DNA from: Gloeopeniophorella convolvens
Taxonomy: Eukaryota; Basidiomycota; Agaricomycetes; Russulales
Reading direction: 5' to 3'
NCBI GenBank assembly: GCA_022496205.1
Contig: WTXD01000302.1
Span: forward strand, 1 to 12,961
Length of the DNA: 12,961 nucleotides
Part shown: positions 1 to 7,914 of the stretch, piece by piece
Position numbering within the stretch: position 1 is the first letter of the stretch
Layout: every line of letters begins with the position of its first letter
Notes under the pieces: model-generated
What the model saw: only the letters and a program-made list of their open reading frames with translations
Database searches by the model: none
Told to the model about the DNA's origin: nothing
Program-made: the position numbers and the translations under genes

Positions 1-419
1 GCCAACAGGCTCAGCCGGTTTAACGCCGAGATCCTGGGGCACACCAACCCCGCGCAGCGCATCGTGTACCTCGACCGCGTCCGCCGCGAGCTGGCAGAGA
101 CGAAGCAGGTGCGTGTGCTGTGGCCCGCGACGAACGACGAGCGGCTAACGCAGCACAGACGCTGATCGTCGTCACGCGCGAGCGCGACGCCGCGGGCGCG
201 CAGATCGAGGGCCTCCGCCGCGAGCTGGGCTTGTACAGGTCCGTGCCTGCAGAGGGCAAGCCGCGCACGCACATGACGCGCGTCGCGCGCGTGCCGTTCG
301 CGGCGCAGAGCCAGAACGTCGACCCCGCGCGGACGCGGAGTGCCAGCGCAGAGGTCGCGAGGCATCTGCCGCCGCTGGCGGACGGGAGCGGCGATATGAG
401 CGTGGACGAGATCTTGTAG
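1..419 (+). CDS. 3' end of a coiled-coil protein, HMMR C-terminal-domain-like (5' truncated)
   Basis: The window opens inside an exon (1-108). A 50-nt intron (109-158, GTGCGT...CACAG with a CTAAC branch site) joins it in frame to 159-419, which ends in TAG. The visible protein is about 122 residues. It begins with a charged, probably helical stretch containing ILGHTNPAQRIVYLDRVRRE and LAETKQ, followed by VTRERD and LRRELGLY. The tail is a polar 60 residues ending SVDEIL. The GH-N-QRI-Y-x-R-x-R-EL pattern resembles the C-terminal domain of the hyaluronan-mediated motility receptor family, which in other eukaryotes lies in long spindle- or microtubule-associated coiled-coil proteins. That family call is my recollection of the motif, not a search result. 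The N-terminus lies outside the window, so domain order and full length are unknown. The exon junction is well supported; the function is tentative. Confidence 0.6.
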
Positions 420-686
420 CGGGGCGGGATCTGTTGTGCACATCTTCGTTTAATTTATTTCGATGCTTTGCTTTTGCTGAGTGGGAATGACTTGATGACT
501 CTGGCGTTCTGAGTGTTTTGTGAATACTTACGAGCGTGGTGCTGGCAGTTCGGAGCGCCAGAGGAGGCTGAGCGCTGTTTTACGTGACGCGCGCAACCAC
601 AAGTTGACTCTGACCACATCAGCGAGGTCGCGTCGGCCACGCTTGACTATGAACAAAGAGCGTCGTAATTCTCGAGAGTCGCCTGC
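420..686. other. Intergenic: 3' UTR of the first gene and promoter/leader of POLK
   Basis: No convincing coding exon is seen here. The first part after the TAG is T-rich (TTTAATTTATTT near 450-462), as expected of a fungal 3' UTR. The second part must hold the promoter and leader of the polymerase kappa gene. No clear TATA box is visible. The last 38 bases hold a short upstream ORF, listed separately. Confidence 0.6.
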
Positions 687-690
687 ATGA
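649..690 (+). promoter_or_regulatory. Short uORF whose stop overlaps the POLK start codon (ATGA)
   Basis: An ATG at 649 opens a 13-codon frame ([13 protein letters not shown]). Its TGA at 688-690 overlaps the main ATG at 687-689 as ATGA. If transcripts start upstream of 649, ribosomes would meet this frame first, and the main ORF would depend on leaky scanning or termination-coupled reinitiation. The transcription start site is not known, so the regulatory role is inferred. Confidence 0.4.
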
Positions 691-3221
691 ACCCGTCTGA
701 CCCACCGCAAGTCGAACCATCCCAAGAGCCCGCAAGCCTCCTCCTGCGCCTCGCCGGGCCCTCGACCACCAAAGCCGGGTACGTACCTGGCACGGCAGCC
801 CGACGGCCCCTCTCATACACACACGCGCGCCGCCGCAGCCTCTCAGCAGAGCAGTCCGAGATCAACCGCGTCATCGCAGAGGCGTCCAAGGGCTCCAAGT
901 TCTACGAGGTTCGGCGTTTCTCCGACTTGCCTGCGGCAGTCCCTATTAACGGCGTGACCGCGCGGCAGAACGAGAAGCGCAAGGACAGGGAGGTGACCGC
1001 GCGCGTCGAGCGCATCCTCAAGCTCCGCGACGAGGCGGTCAGGGGCGTCGACATGGGTACGTAGGCGCGCTCGGGCTCCGGTGGCCCTCTCATTCCGTGT
1101 GCATCAGGCAAGGTGGAGCAGCGGGTCGACCGTCTCGTGCGTATTCCATGCGGAACTGTGAAGCCGCCCCGGCGCGCATCTGAGCACTCTCTCCTCTATA
1201 GCTCGAAGCGATCGAGCGGGAGCGCGACCTGACGCAGTACATCGTGCACGTCGACATGGACGCGTTCTACGCGAACGTCGAGCTGCTCGACGACCCGACC
1301 CTCGCGGGCAAACCCTTCGGCGTGCGTCGTAGCCTTCTTCGCGCGCCCGGCCGTATTGACCGTGCAGCGTCCCAGGTCGGGCAGGGCGTGCTTTGCACTG
1401 CGTCGTACGAGGCGCGCAAGTACGGCGTGCGCTCCGGCATGCCCAGTACGCACCCCGGCCCCCTCAATGCGTTCGCCGGTGCTCACCCCGTGCCGCAGGC
1501 TACATCGCGCTGAAGCTCTGCCCCGAGCTGCTCGTCGTCGACCTCCACATGCCGCGCTACGTCGAAGTGTCCCGCCAGATCATGTCCATCTTCCGCACGT
1601 ACGACCCGAACATGCTCGCCGCGAGCGTCGACGAGGCGTACATAAAGCGAGTCCCGCCGTCGTCCCGGGGGCACCGTGCGCTGCTGATATGGTTCGCCCT
1701 GCGTTAGTATCACGGAGTACTGCGGGGAGCACGGCCTGGACCCGGAGACGTGTGTGCAGCAGATGCGCCAGCGGGTGGTCGACGAGACCAAGCTGACCGT
1801 CAGCGCGGGCATCGCCGCAAATAAGGTGGGCGGGTCGTCCAATGCGCGCCTCCTGCCCAGCTCACTGTTTGTGGTGCTCAGATGCTCGCCAAGGTGCGCC
1901 GCGCTGTTCCTACATTACTGCCGAGCACATGCTCACTGCACGCGACCCAGATATGCTCCGACAAGGTACGTGTCCGGCACACGGCCCATCCCTACTAATG
2001 TAACACCCACTCGCGCGGCGCAGAACAAGCCCAACGGGCAGTTCCGCCTCGCGCACACGCCAGACGCGATCAAGGCCTTCATGCGCGACCTGCCGATCCG
2101 CAAAATCCCCGGCATCGGGCGCGTCAACGAGCGCCTGCTCGACTCGATCGGCGTCAGGGTGCGTCCCCCCAGCCAATGTGATCGCACGCACTGACCCGGC
2201 GCGGCAGACGTGCGGGGACATCCACGCGCGCCGCGGCGTGCTCGCGCTGCTGGACAAGCAGTTCGGCCTGCACGCGCTGCTGCAGACGCACCTCGGCATC
2301 GCGTCGAACACCGTGCAGCCCTGGTCGCGCGACGAGCGCAAGAGCATCGGCGCCGAGCGGTGCGCCCCCTCCCCTCTCCCACCCAGTACGCTCACCCCAC
2401 CCCACACCCCCGGGCAGGACATTCAAAGCGACCGCCGACCCCACACAGCTCGCGCAGCACCTCGACGCCGTCGTCGCCGAGCTCGCGGCGGACATGGCGC
2501 GCGGCGGGTGGGCGGGGCGCACGCTGACGCTCAAGTACAAGCGCGACACGTACGAGGTGTGCACGCGCGCGCGCGCGCTCGGCCGCGCGGTGTGCGCGCA
2601 CGCGGAGCTGCGCGCCGCCGCGCGCGAGATGCTCGCGGCCGAGGGCGCGCTGTGCTTGCGCCTTGTCGGGCTGCGCGCTACGAAGCTCGTCGATCTGCGC
2701 CGAAGGGGCGACGGCATCGCCAAGGTGCGTGCATGTGCGCGCGCGGGGGGTCGTGCTGGCGGTTGCGCTGACGCGGGCTTGCCACGCCAGTTCTTCGAGC
2801 CGCGCGCGGGCGGCTCGCCGTCGAAGCGGGCGCAGGCTGACGACGGCGAGGGCGAAGAACGGCACGACGGCGAGGACAGCGCGGACGGCGAGGACGAGGA
2901 GGCACACGACGCGGTCGAGCTCGACGCGTGGGATGCGGAGCCCACCGCGCCCGCGGAGCCGCCGGCCGCGTGCTGCCCGCTGTGCGGCGCGCCGTTCGGG
3001 GACAACGCGGCGCTCAATGCGCACGTCGACTGGTGCCTGAGCCGCGAGGCGATCCGCAGCGCGCAGGTGGGCGCCGGCGCGAGTGGGGGCGCGGAGAAGC
3101 GCCCACGGGAGGCGGAGGGATCAACGGGGGCGGGGAGCGGGGCGAGGGAGTGGTGGAAGGCGGCGCGCAATGAGGACGCGGCGGCGGGGAGGGGCAAGCG
3201 GCGCAAGGCGGCGAGGGGTAG
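687..3221 (+). CDS. POLK: DNA polymerase kappa (Y-family/DinB translesion polymerase) with UBZ4 zinc finger
   Basis: This is a translesion polymerase that copies past bulky minor-groove adducts in the nucleus. Exons: 687-778, 839-908, 969-1056, 1108-1136, 1202-1321, 1376-1445, 1499-1646, 1708-1825, 1882-1893, 1951-1965, 2024-2158, 2208-2359, 2418-2724 and 2791 onward. The N-terminal clasp reads [16 protein letters not shown]. The palm has [11 protein letters not shown] (metal Asp near residue 111, steric-gate FY) and ASVDEAY (catalytic Asp-Glu near 201). Next come [19 protein letters not shown] and the helix-hairpin-helix [18 protein letters not shown], then the little-finger domain. After an acidic linker, [10 protein letters not shown]...HVDWC (about 514-534) is a C2HC UBZ4/Rad18-type ubiquitin-binding finger, and a basic stretch [10 protein letters not shown] looks like an NLS. 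The frame shows no stop before it enters the neighbouring gene, so the end is uncertain; I place it at TAG 3219-3221, assuming one missing base. Family and exons are very secure, the last residues are not. Confidence 0.93.
1647..1707 (+). other. GC-AG intron in POLK
   Basis: The only junction that keeps the conserved VDEAY-INITEYC reading is ATAAA|GCGAGT...GCGTTAG|TATC. The 61-nt intron therefore starts with GC rather than GT. A CTGAT branch-like site lies at 1684-1688. No GT donor nearby restores the frame and the family motif. Other introns in this gene use GT. Confidence 0.75.
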
Positions 3222-3335
3222 CGCATCCATAGATCCTGTGTATTATATGGTGCTCTCTTATGTTGTCCCTGTATCGATCGCAAAGCAAGTACAGATACGC
3301 AGCAGCCGTCTAAGTACGCGTACACCGTCGGGCCC
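3222..3335. other. Tail-to-tail intergenic region between POLK and the VanZ-like gene
   Basis: This short, AT-richer stretch (TGTGTATTATATGG near 3237-3250) lies between two convergent genes. It should hold both 3' UTRs. The polymerase frame stays open across it, but the encoded residues do not look like part of a conserved domain. Confidence 0.5.
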
Positions 3336-4402
3336 TCACGCGCTCTCCTCTGCCCACCGCACCGACTTGGCCGGCTTGCCCGCCGCCGCTGGCACACCCA
3401 CCGCCGGGCTCCCCGCGCGCTCATCCTCCTCGTCGTCGTCACCGACGCCAAACAGCTCCTCGCGCTCGTCCCACACGTCCGCGAGCGCGATGCTCCCCGC
3501 ACGCGCGCGGCCCTTGCCCGGCGCGGCGGGCGGCTTGGCGTGCAGCGGGAGCAGCGGCGTGGCGCGCTCGACCTCGTCCTCGGCGTCCTCGTCGAGCTGG
3601 AGCGAAGACGCAGACGCGGAGAGCGGGCGGTACAGGCGCGCGATCTGGGCTCTGGCGTCAGCGGGGAAGGGAGGGGCAGGGCGGCGGGGGCCGCAGACGC
3701 ACCTCGCGCCGGCGGCGGTGGTACCGCTCGAGGTGGTACGCGGTGTAGAGCCCGATGGACGAGCCGAGGAGGTTGGCCTGTGCTGGGGTGAGTGGACCTG
3801 CGCGGAGGGGGACGGCGCGCGGGACTGGGACTCACGACGATGTCGCCGAACTGGAAGGTCTTGTACTGCGCGCGGGGGTGTCAGCGGCGCGGCGCGGCGG
3901 GGAGAGAGGGGGGAGGCAGGCGCGCACGGGGAGGAGCGACTGCACAAACTCGCTGGCGATGCCGCCGAGGAGGAAGCACACGACGCCGGTGAGGATGAGC
4001 GGCGAGTGGCGCCAGAACCAGATGCGGCGGTACTCCCTTGCGGTGCGTGAGCGACGCGGGGTAGACGTGCGCGGGGGACTCACTCCTCGACGTCGAAGAT
4101 GAAGTAGAACACCCCGGTTGCGATGCCGAGGCACACAAAGTGCAGCAGCTTGTCGTTGAGCGGGAGCGCGTGGGCGAGGTTCGTGAGCCCGAGCAGCGCG
4201 AGCGTGAGCATGATCAGGATCGTCAGGACGGCGAACCACTGGCGCGCGGCGGCAGTGAGCGGGGGACGCGGGGGATGGCGAGGAGGACGAGGGGACTCAC
4301 TGGGCGGACGCGGAGGGGGAGGTCGTAGCCGGGGACGGTGAAGCGGTGGGAGCGCATGAGGGCCTTGAAGGCGCGGCGGGAGTGGCGGCGTGCATCGCTC
4401 AT
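3336..4402 (-). CDS. VanZ-like domain membrane protein
   Basis: Six minus-strand exons: 4301-4402, 4084-4238, 3928-4036, 3836-3865, 3703-3777 and 3336-3644, with introns of 47-62 nt. They give about 259 residues. Four membrane helices are visible: WFAVLTILIMLTLALLGL, LLHFVCLGIATGVFYFIF, SPLILTGVVCFLLGGI and ANLLGSSIGLYTAYHL. Family hallmarks are LNDKLLHFVCLG between helices 1 and 2, SEFVQSLLPYKTFQFGD, and the DIVANLLGSSIG motif before the last helix. VanZ proteins are named after a teicoplanin-resistance protein; the role of fungal members is not known. The last 100 residues are hydrophilic, acidic (FGVGDDDEEDERAG) and probably cytosolic. The chosen ATG (4400-4402) gives MSDARRHSRRAFKAL; a second in-frame Met at 4355-4357 (MRSHRFTVPGYDLPLR) could also serve. 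The gene is convergent with POLK and divergent from the RraA-like gene. Substrate unknown. Confidence 0.87.
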
Positions 4403-4675
4403 GGGGTGGTCGTGAATGGCGGGGTCGCTGTGTGTGGTGGTGGTCGCTATCGCTGTCGCTGTCGTCGTCGGCGTCAGCGTCGCTGGCGACGGTGTCGGAA
4501 GTGTCGTCGGCGTCGTGTCGCTCGGCGTCAGCCACCCGCAGCGACTCCCGGCAATCTCCGGGATGACGCATTATCTTATCTTATCTAACACGGACGCCTC
4601 TCCGCCTCCCCGCTCTTAATATCAGCTGCAGCAGCGGCGTTACACTCCAACGCCTCTTTGACCGCAACCACGACC
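4403..4675. promoter_or_regulatory. Divergent promoter between the VanZ-like and RraA-like genes
   Basis: This 273-bp region separates two divergent start codons and must carry both promoters. It contains a trinucleotide-like GTCG/TCGC tract (about 4442-4535) and a triple GATA-type site at 4571-4587. The sequence just upstream of 4676 is pyrimidine-rich. An out-of-frame minus-strand ATG at 4569-4571 would open a long frame that reads across the VanZ-like start. Confidence 0.65.
4571..4587 (-). promoter_or_regulatory. Triple GATA-factor site
   Basis: On the minus strand this reads TAGATAAGATAAGATAA, three AGATAA (WGATAR) cores in 5-nt steps. Fungal GATA factors, such as those for nitrogen and iron regulation, recognise this core. 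Sixteen of its bases recur at 11767-11782. Occupancy is inferred. Confidence 0.45.
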
Positions 4676-5436
4676 ATGTCCTCGACGCCGCCCCCGCCAG
4701 ACACAATCGCACAGTCCGACTTTTCTACCTGCGAGCTCTCCGACGCCCTCCTCAAGCTCGGCGTCCCCGCCGCAGGCCACATCCCCGACCTCCACCGCGT
4801 CGCCCCGCACCCCGCCCACCCCGCCCCGCGCCTCTGCGGGCCCGCCTACACCGTCCGCCTCGTCCTCTCCTCAGACACCGACGCCCCGCGCCTGCAAGGC
4901 CACTTTGTCGACCTCGCCCCGCGCGGCAGCGTCGCGTTCGTCTCCGCCCCGCCCGGTGCGCCCCCGCCGCCCGTCCGCCGCGGGTCCCCGCTCACCGCGC
5001 CGCCCCCTCAGCCGCGCAGAACGCCGTCTGGGGCGGGCTCATGACCGCCGGCGCGCAGCAGCGCGGCGTCCTCGGCGCGCTCGTCGCGGGCCGCGTGCGC
5101 GACGCGGCCGAGCACCGCGCGGCGGGCTTTGCGCTGTACGCGCGCGGCGCGTCGACCGTCGGGCAGGCGCCGTACACGCGCGCCGCGGAGGTGCAGGTGC
5201 CCGTGACCGTCAACGACGCCGGCGCCGCGGAGCACGGCGGGCTCCCGCCCGTCACGGTCCACCCGGGCGACGTGCTCGTCGCGGACGACGACGGTGTCGT
5301 GTGCGTGCCCGCCGCGCTCGAGCGGGACGTGCTGCGCCTCGCGGCGCGCGGGCGCGCGGTCGACGCGCGCTGCTTGGCGGATATCCAGGCGGGCGTCGGC
5401 GTCGCGGAGAGCTTCAGGCGGCACCGGGGCAAGTAG
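4676..5436 (+). CDS. RraA-like / 4-hydroxy-4-methyl-2-oxoglutarate aldolase family protein
   Basis: Two exons, 4676-4955 and 5012-5436, are joined across a 56-nt GT-AG intron and encode 234 residues. The start MSSTPPPPDT is the first ATG upstream of the conserved FSTCELSDALLKLGVPAAGH opening. Key motifs are CGPAYTVRLV, AVWGGLMTAGAQQRGVLGAL followed by VAGRVRDAAEH, and DDDGVVCVPAAL. The segment from GG to RDAAE fits exactly the G-x20-R-D-x2-E/D signature of this fold, in which Arg binds substrate carboxylate and Asp/Glu position the divalent metal in the HMG/CHA aldolases and oxaloacetate decarboxylases. Bacterial RraA proper, an RNase E inhibitor, shares the fold but not the chemistry. A metal-dependent aldolase or decarboxylase is therefore the better guess. 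No targeting signal is obvious, so it is probably cytosolic. The substrate cannot be told from sequence. Confidence 0.9.
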
Positions 5437-5511
5437 GCGGGCAGCGAATAGATACGAATAGAGATACGCAGTGTAGAGTACGAGATAAGCTATCGAAGAT
5501 GCAGCGGGGAG
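5437..5511. other. Tail-to-tail spacer
   Basis: Seventy-five bases separate the stop of the RraA-like gene from the stop of the minus-strand TPP1/Est3-like gene. The stretch is AT-richer (ATAGATACGAATAGAGATACGC) and probably holds the two overlapping 3' ends. No gene is seen. Confidence 0.6.
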
Positions 5512-7728
5512 TTACGCCCACCCGCGCGCCGCGCACACGCTCTGCCAGATCTCGGCCAGCTTGCCGTTCGTGAGGAGCAACGGGTGCGCATGCGCCGCGC
5601 CGCGGCTGCGCGCGCGCAGGTCCGCGCCCCACGCCGGCGGTGCGCGCGCATAGTCCGCGAGGTCGACCGCGATCCCGAGCGCGAGCAGCTCGGGATCGTG
5701 CCCCTGCGCGCGCGGCTCGGGAGCGTCGGGCCACCGCGCGCGCTTGCGCGGCGCCGGCGCGGGGCTCGGCGAGCGCGGGTGCTTGCGCGGCGGCGCGGGC
5801 GTCTCGTCGACGAGCAGTGTCGTCGAGCGCGCGGGCGTCTGCGTCTGCGTCTGCGGCGGGAGACTCGATGGCGGGAGGCTCGACGGCGGGAGCTGCGAGG
5901 CGCCGCCCCGCGGGGGCTGCAGCGGCGGGTGCGAGCCGTGCTGCGCCATGCGGCTCAGCTCGCCCGGCGGCGCGCGCGCGGGGCTGGACGCCGCGGCGAA
6001 CGTGTCGTCCACGCGCGCCGGGCCCGGCGACGTGTCCGGCGGCGGGGGAGGCGCGCGGGGCTGCGTGCCGCTGCCCGTCGAGTCCGAGCCGGGCACGAGG
6101 ATCTCGCCGCGCGCTGCGCTGGCGCGCTTGACGGCGGGCAGCGGCACGCGTCGGGGGAGGGACGGCGCAGTTGTGTGTGTGTGCGTGTGCGCGGGGGACG
6201 TGGTGCGCGGGCGCTGCGCGGGCGTCGGCGCGGGGAGCGACGCCTCTGCCGCCGCCGCCGGGTGGGGGTCGAGCGACGGCGTGGGGGTGGGTGGTTTAGC
6301 GGGCGCGGGCGCGGGCGAAGGGGGCTGGGAGGGCGTGAGCACGGGCGGCGTCGAGGGCTGTGGCTGCAACTGCGGCGACGCGCTCCTGCGCTCGGGGCTG
6401 GTGGAGAAGCGGACGCGCGAGGGCGCGGGGCTCGAGGCCCAGTCGGTCGGCGTCGTCTGGCGCGGCTGTGTGCGCGGGGCGGCATCGTCTGGGGATGCGG
6501 GGGCCGCTGCCACGGGGGTGGGTGCAGGCGGCTGGGAGCTGTCGAGGTCCAGCACGCCTTTGCCTGCGCTCCGCTCCCGTAAGCCAAAATACGTAGTCAG
6601 ATTGGACGCTGCGGCTGCGCACTGAGTTTCCGCTTCCGCTTCAGTGGGGAGAAGAGGATCGGGGTCTCGTTGGTCGGCGCGGCGGCTGGTGGTGGCTTGG
6701 AGGCTGCGTTCCGAGTGAGCGAGGCCGGCTGGCAGAGTTGGCGGACGTGGCTCACCCTGGACGCCGTTGGCCGCTGGGCGGCGGTAGAACCGCAGGGGCT
6801 TCTTGGCGAGGGACTGGACGTGGAGGTCAACGACGCAGATGTGGAGGGTGTAAGGGGACAACCTGCCGCCATTCCTCCTGCCCGATAGCAACGGCGGGCC
6901 CCTGCCTGGACTCAGCAGCGTCTTTCTCCGCCGACTGGCGCGCCTCCCGCTCCGCGACCGGGACGCCGCTGGTACTTCGCGCGGGGTCCGCGGGGGCCGG
7001 CTCACCGCGCTCGAGCGCAAGCGTCTCCGCCTTTCGCAGCTTGAGGACGTTCCTGCGCAGCGCAGCGTCACACTCCGTCCACTAAACAAACACACATAAG
7101 GCGCCCGCTTACCCACCGCCGCCGCCCGCGCGCAGCCCGCTCATCCACTCCTTGATGTCCGCGTGCATGTCGAGCGGCCGCGCCGAGCCGAACTCCGGCT
7201 CGCCTGCGGCGCCGACGACGTCGACGGCGTCGACGGCGAGCGCGAGCGTCGCGCCGGCGGTCATCTTGCCGCGGCCGGTGGGGACGCGCTGGAAGAGCGG
7301 GCGGAAGCGCTTGAGGGTCGCGATGGCGTAGCGCTGCTCTGTCAGGCGGCGGCCCTGGCTGTCCTGCTGGCTGCGCGCGGCCCCTCTGGCGTGAGTGGGT
7401 GGTGGTGCAAGGGTGGACGGGCGGGACGCACTGTTCGGCCATGTACCTCGCGATGGCGTCTTGCGAGAAGCGCACGGCGATCTTCTGGTGCTTGTCGGAG
7501 GCCACGGCCCAGATGCAGTCGTCGTGCTCGCTGTCTCCGAATGTGAGGAACTGCGGTGGTTGAGATGTCCGCGTGAGAGGCGGTCTGAGGCTGGGTGGTG
7601 CGACGTGCCTCGAGCAGCTGGACCTTTCTCCCCTTGGTGTGCGTGGGCACGCCGCCGAGGCTGCCTCCGTGCGTCTCTGCGACGTCGACGAGGTATTCCG
7701 CGATCCAAGGAGCGAGGTTCTGCGCCAT
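5512..7728 (-). CDS. Candidate shelterin subunit, TPP1/Est3-type OB-fold protein with proline-rich tail
   Basis: Minus-strand exons: 7609-7728, 7432-7550, 7113-7385, 7006-7052, 6756-6905, 6623-6703 and 5512-6563, totalling 613 residues with all phases consistent. The N-terminus reads MAQNLAPWIAEYLVDVAE, then VQLLE-FLTFGDSEHDDC, IWAVASDKHQKIAVRFSQDA, IARYMAE, YAIATLKRFRPLFQRVP, DIKEWMSGLRAG and YTLHICVVDLHVQSL. A PWI start, a central strand ending in SDxxxKIAVRFS, and a following helix are what I know from the OB fold of TPP1/Tpz1/Est3, which caps telomeres and recruits telomerase. The remaining 350 residues are low-complexity Pro/Ser/Ala with a basic PLKRKRKL motif before them, and end NGKLAEIWQSVCAARGWA, which may be a short interaction motif. 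The 6906-7005 intron (100 nt, GTGAGC donor) is the least certain junction. Gene reality is strong, the shelterin identity is moderate. A plain OB-fold protein of other function is the alternative. Confidence 0.68.
6172..6189. repeat. TG/CA dinucleotide tract inside coding exon
   Basis: A (TG)n run with one C interruption lies in the last exon of the minus-strand TPP1/Est3-like gene and is translated as HTHTHT. It is a likely site of length variation in the disordered tail. Confidence 0.6.
7551..7608 (-). other. GC-AG intron in the TPP1/Est3-like gene
   Basis: Between exons ending CTCGAG and starting TTCCTCACA the 58-nt intron begins GCACGT and ends CACCGCAG. The downstream frame (FLTFGDSEHDDCIWA) needs a phase-0 junction and no GT donor supplies one. 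AG|GCACGT fits the known GC donor consensus AG|GCAAGT closely. Length and acceptor match the other introns here. Confidence 0.6.
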
Positions 7729-7914
7729 CGTCGCCGTTCTGCTCACCTTCAGCGTGGTTCAACAATAACAATATATTCGAATTTTGGGCGGCACCGAAAG
7801 CGAGCTCGCCCGACGCGTCGATCACGTGCACCTCTGTGACGCGACTCGGCAAATCCCGATCGCAGCAACACGCGAGTCTGGGCTCGTTCGGGCGCTGGAC
7901 TGCGTCTCACCACG
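7729..7914. promoter_or_regulatory. Divergent promoter between the TPP1/Est3-like and aminopeptidase genes
   Basis: The 186 bp between the two start codons hold an AT-rich patch (AACAATAACAATATATTCG near 7761-7779), an ACGCGT motif at 7813-7818 (the MluI cell-cycle box core) and an E-box CACGTG at 7823-7828. Both motifs are short and could be chance in GC-rich DNA. Confidence 0.55.

Noticed and set aside
2154..3230. Long minus-strand open frame (358 codons) opposite polymerase kappa
   Set aside because: It lies entirely antisense to exons with conserved polymerase motifs, its protein is Ala/Ser/Arg/Pro low complexity, and such open antisense frames are common in GC-rich coding DNA.
3233..4050. 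C-terminal extension of polymerase kappa read straight through the spacer
   Set aside because: The extra residues overlap antisense to well-supported VanZ-like exons and show no domain. A missing base or unseen intron is more likely.
5584..6582. Plus-strand open frame of 332 codons, rich in Arg/Gly
   Set aside because: It mirrors the proline-rich exon of the minus-strand TPP1/Est3-like gene. The Arg/Gly bias is what antisense of Pro/Ala codons gives.
7053..7081. Acceptor TTTAG at 7082 for the third intron of the TPP1/Est3-like gene
   Set aside because: It would make a 31-nt intron, shorter than any other here, and put the next exon in an Arg/Ser-rich shadow frame. The GCGCAG acceptor gives 60 nt and the NVLKLRKAE frame.
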